NCBI GenBank assembly: GCA_002385265.1 | Contig: DGDD01000179.1 | Span: 1 to 7,570, forward strand | Length of the DNA stretch: 7,570 bases | Source of the DNA: Chitinophagaceae bacterium UBA3961 | GTDB lineage: Bacteria > Bacteroidota > Bacteroidia > Chitinophagales > Chitinophagaceae | Direction: 5' to 3' | Part shown: positions 5,309 to 7,570 of the stretch, in pieces | How positions within the stretch are numbered: the first letter of the stretch is position 1 | Layout of the letters: the number at the start of each line of letters is the position of its first letter | Program-made: the position numbers and the translations under genes | The notes under the pieces: model-generated | The model's input: only the letters and a program-made list of their open reading frames with translations | The model's database searches: none | Told to the model about the DNA's origin: nothing

Positions 5309-6649
5309 ATGCAAGCATCCGTTTTAATTATTGACGACGAAGTAAAGATCAGAGAGCTCTTGGCCAAGATCATCCAATTGGAAGGTTTTGACGTACAAAC
5401 GGCTGTGGATGCGAAATCGGGCTTGAAGAAATTGCAGCAACAAGCATTCGATGTGGTGCTGAGTGATATCAAACTCCCCGATGCCAATGGCTTAGACCTG
5501 CTGCCTGAAATAAAGAAACTCCAGCCTACCGCCGAAGTCATTCTATTGACGGCCTACGGTACCATCCCTGATAGTGTAACTGCCATTAAATTGGGTGCTT
5601 TTGATTACCTCACCAAGGGCGATGATAACAATAGAATCATCCCGCTTTTATACAAGGCGGTTGACAAAGCAGCGCTGAACAACCGCTTGGCACGACTTGA
5701 AGCACAAGTGCAGAAAAAATATTCCTTTGAATCCATAATTGGTGAATCGAAACTGATCAAAGACGCCGTGAATGCAGCTTCTAAAGTAGCTGCTACCGAT
5801 GCAACGGTATTGTTGGCGGGTGAAACGGGCACAGGAAAAGAAGTGTTTGCGCAAGCCATTCACCAAAACAGTGGACGTTCCAAAGCTCCTTTTATTGCCA
5901 TCAATTGTGCCGCCTTCAGCAAAGAGTTATTGGAAAATGAATTGTTTGGTCACAAAGCCGGAGCCTTTACAGGTGCGGTTAAAGACAGTAAGGGTATTTT
6001 TGAAGAAGCGAATGGAGGCACGGTTTTTTTGGATGAGATCGGTGAAATGGCACTCGATTTACAAGCCAAGTTGCTACGCGTATTGGAGACCGGTAGCTTT
6101 TTAAAAGTAGGAGATAGTAAGCCTACACAAGTAGATGTGCGTATTGTAGCAGCTACCAATAGAAATTTAAAGGCAGAAATTGAGGCGAAGAATTTTAGGG
6201 AAGACCTGTATTACCGCATTTCCACTTTTACCATCGAGTTGCCGGCCTTAAACGAGCGGAGATCTGATATTCCATTGCTTACCGATTTTTTTATTGTTCA
6301 GTTGTCGAAGAAGATCAATCGTCGCATTACTGGCGTGGAAGCAGCCTACAGTGAGGCATTGCAGAAGCATCATTGGAAGGGGAACATTCGAGAATTGAAA
6401 AATGTGTTGGAACGAAGTGTGATATTGTCGGACGATGGTGTGCTTTCGGCAGCAACATTACCTGCTGATTTTTTAGGGCAAGCGTTGCAATCCGGCAGTG
6501 CGGCTACAGATACATTGGCCACAGTAGAAAAAGCGCATATTCAGCGGGTGTTGAAATATACAGAGGGAAATAAGGCGGAAGCAGCGAAAATTCTTGATAT
6601 TGGACTAACAACTTTATACAGAAAGATCGATGAATACAAAATTGGTTAA
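5309..6649 (+). CDS. Sigma-54-dependent NtrC-type response regulator
   Basis: The 446-residue protein has the full three-domain layout. The receiver domain (1-120) has the acidic pair Asp9/Asp10, phospho-acceptor Asp53 in VVLSDIKLP, Thr81 and Lys103. The central AAA+ domain (about 140-370) has Walker A GETGTGKE (171-178), the sigma-54 contact loop GAFTGA (218-223) and Walker B GGTVFLDEIGE (236-246). It also has NFREDLYYRI (295-304), where the arginine finger is expected, and the sensor-II type GNIREL (358-363). The C-terminal Fis-type helix-turn-helix (about 405-444) includes NKAEAAKILDIGLTTLYRKI. All key residues are intact, so it should be an active phosphorylation-dependent activator of RpoN promoters. 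No histidine kinase gene lies in the window. Its stop codon overlaps the downstream lipoprotein gene by 20 bases, which suggests co-expression. I saw no convincing -24/-12 target promoter here. Confidence 0.96.
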   Translation: MQASVLIIDDEVKIRELLAKIIQLEGFDVQTAVDAKSGLKKLQQQAFDVVLSDIKLPDANGLDLLPEIKKLQPTAEVILLTAYGTIPDSVTAIKLGAFDYLTKGDDNNRIIPLLYKAVDKAALNNRLARLEAQVQKKYSFESIIGESKLIKDAVNAASKVAATDATVLLAGETGTGKEVFAQAIHQNSGRSKAPFIAINCAAFSKELLENELFGHKAGAFTGAVKDSKGIFEEANGGTVFLDEIGEMALDLQAKLLRVLETGSFLKVGDSKPTQVDVRIVAATNRNLKAEIEAKNFREDLYYRISTFTIELPALNERRSDIPLLTDFFIVQLSKKINRRITGVEAAYSEALQKHHWKGNIRELKNVLERSVILSDDGVLSAATLPADFLGQALQSGSAATDTLATVEKAHIQRVLKYTEGNKAEAAKILDIGLTTLYRKIDEYKIG

Positions 6650-7358
6650 TCTTTATATATGCCTATTATTACTGGCCTTGAGCTCATGCTCTGTTATTCA
6701 GAAAAGTTCAGTTGACGAAATACCCGAAGGTATTTACCGCGTTCAGTTGCATCAAACTGCCGTTATAAAAGACACAACGAAAAGAATTCCTGAATGGACA
6801 AAAGTGTATTTGATAAATGATAACGATTCGATAAAGGGATATGCGTTAGACACCACCAAATACCATTCCGAGCCTTTTTTGTTGTATCCTGCAATGCATG
6901 TAGGAAAAGGGGTATCGTTGATTCAGACATCTTTTGATTTTGATGTTTTCACTACGCCTTTTAAATATCGAGCTCCCATTGCCGGCTTCCCCAGACAATT
7001 CAATGCTGATTTTAATGGATCTGTTTTTTTAGGGTATAGAATTGATAAATTGACCATTAATCAAAAAACACTCTTCAAAGATGTTAAACGAGATCAATTT
7101 AAGAAACGTGGATTTGGTATTGGTGGCTTTGCCGGGTTGAGTACTGTTTTTATTTCTCCGGCGTTTATGAACAATACCATCGACTACGAATACGATGGGT
7201 TGGGAATTGATTATGGTATTGCCGCATTGTTTGGTTTCCGAAAATTCAATACCGGTCTCTCCTTGGGCAATGATTTGTTGATAGATGCCAATGCGAAGAA
7301 CTGGGTGTATCATAATAAACCTTGGATTGGTATTTTTATTGGGTTTAATTTGAATTGA
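6630..7358 (+). CDS. Uncharacterised lipoprotein with beta-rich, barrel-like C-terminal half
   Basis: I do not recognise a named family for this 242-residue protein. The N-terminus (MNTKLVNLYICLLLLALSSC) is a lipoprotein signal with lipobox LSSC, so Cys20 would be lipidated. This supports the ATG at 6630 even though it lies 20 bases inside the preceding gene. Residues about 30-80 are polar and may form a small beta domain (EGIYRVQL, WTKVYLIND). From about 97 onward there are alternating aromatic/Gly-rich stretches that look like beta strands: TSFDFDVFTTPFKYR (100-114), GSVFLGYRID (130-139), GFGIGGFAGLSTVFIS (161-176), LGIDYGIAALFGFRKF (191-206) and WIGIFIGFN (232-240). This pattern resembles Bacteroidota outer-membrane barrel-like proteins. 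Anchoring in the outer membrane is an inference. It is probably translated together with the response regulator, so it may be a signalling or envelope partner. Confidence 0.85.
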   Translation: MNTKLVNLYICLLLLALSSCSVIQKSSVDEIPEGIYRVQLHQTAVIKDTTKRIPEWTKVYLINDNDSIKGYALDTTKYHSEPFLLYPAMHVGKGVSLIQTSFDFDVFTTPFKYRAPIAGFPRQFNADFNGSVFLGYRIDKLTINQKTLFKDVKRDQFKKRGFGIGGFAGLSTVFISPAFMNNTIDYEYDGLGIDYGIAALFGFRKFNTGLSLGNDLLIDANAKNWVYHNKPWIGIFIGFNLN

Positions 7359-7375
7359 TTGGATTTTTTATCCAA
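7359..7375 (+). terminator. Weak stem-loop directly after the lipoprotein stop codon
   Basis: TTGGAT (7359-7364) and ATCCAA (7370-7375) form a perfect 6-bp stem around a TTTTT loop, starting one base after the stop codon. The stem is AT-rich and no U-run follows (GGTAATAAAG), so it is at best a weak terminator or a 3' end-protecting hairpin. Confidence 0.35.
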
Positions 7376-7414
7376 GGTAATAAAGTACTCATCGCAAGGA
7401 TTGTTCTACTTAAG

Positions 7415-7561
7415 GTTCACCGCTACATCGCGAAGTACAGAAATTGCTTACTTTTTCTTCTACCTTTTCTTATTAGTTTTTTTACCGCGGCGGCGCAGCG
7501 GTCGCAGCGGCAACGCAGCGAATCCCCGTGCCTCTGTGCCTCCGTGGTTCTGTATTTCCTC
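7415..7561 (-). repeat. GC-rich composite intergenic repeat, copy 2 (inverted)
   Basis: Read on the minus strand this carries the same ordered parts as 5042-5156. They are GAGGAAATACAGAA (7561-7548, 14 of 14 identical), three CGCTGCG units (7520-7514, 7509-7503, 7500-7494; the same 11 and 9 base steps), GCCGCCGCGGT (7494-7484), CTTCGCG (near 7427-7433) and GCGGTGAAC (7423-7415). Compared with copy 1 it has 27 rather than 9 bases between the first two parts. That insert holds two GTGCCTCY units (plus-strand 7528-7543). The repeat fills most of the 212-base tail of the window, in which I see no gene. Confidence 0.7.
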
Positions 7562-7570
7562 CCTTCCCGC

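Noticed and set aside
5688..5703. TGGCAC followed by a GC-containing element, resembling a sigma-54 -24/-12 promoter
   Set aside because: The GC pair is one base too far downstream and the TT is missing (GAAGC instead of TTGC). It also lies inside the response-regulator coding sequence.
5799..6104. A 101-residue open frame on the plus strand inside the response-regulator gene
   Set aside because: It is an out-of-frame shadow of the AAA+ domain, which has intact catalytic motifs in the main frame. It has no promoter or recognisable domain.

Overview
The window most likely comes from a member of the Bacteroidota, probably a Chitinophagaceae-like or related lineage. Three things point there. 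Start codons lack Shine-Dalgarno sequences. The intergenic regions carry exact copies of the Bacteroidota -7 promoter element TAnnTTTG. Two proteins have short lipoprotein signal peptides of the kind common in that phylum. The lineage is inferred from style, since no rRNA or other marker gene is present.

Region 1 (14-4959) is one regulated export module. A MarR-family regulator on the minus strand is divergent from a four-gene plus-strand operon. The operon encodes an ABC ATPase, a lipoprotein membrane-fusion adaptor, an FtsX/MacB-type permease and a TolC-family outer-membrane channel. Gaps between the operon genes are 10-22 bases, so they are probably co-transcribed. Together they would form a complete ATP-driven exporter from the inner membrane to the outside, of DevBCA/MacAB-TolC architecture. 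The 121-base divergent promoter region carries four copies of a 12-base palindromic motif (core TACG-AAAA-CGTA). Their centres are 42, 31 and 30 bases apart, close to whole helical turns. For each of the two predicted promoters, one copy lies just upstream of the -7 element and one lies in the leader. This is a strong candidate for the MarR operator array.

Region 2 (4960-5308) is non-coding. It holds a short AT-rich tandem repeat, then a GC-rich composite repeat, then an AT-rich stretch that ends in the promoter of the next gene.

Region 3 (5309-7358) holds two overlapping genes. The first is an NtrC-type sigma-54-dependent response regulator with no sensor kinase in view. The second is an unrecognised lipoprotein with a beta-rich, barrel-like C-terminal half, whose start lies 20 bases inside the regulator gene. 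The overlap implies co-translation and possibly a shared envelope-related role.

Region 4 (7359-7570) is non-coding. It begins with a weak hairpin and contains a second, inverted copy of the composite repeat from region 2, with the same sub-elements in the same order. The two copies therefore bracket the region 3 gene pair.

The gene families are ordinary. The least explained items are the phased operator array, the composite repeat pair and the regulator/lipoprotein pair.
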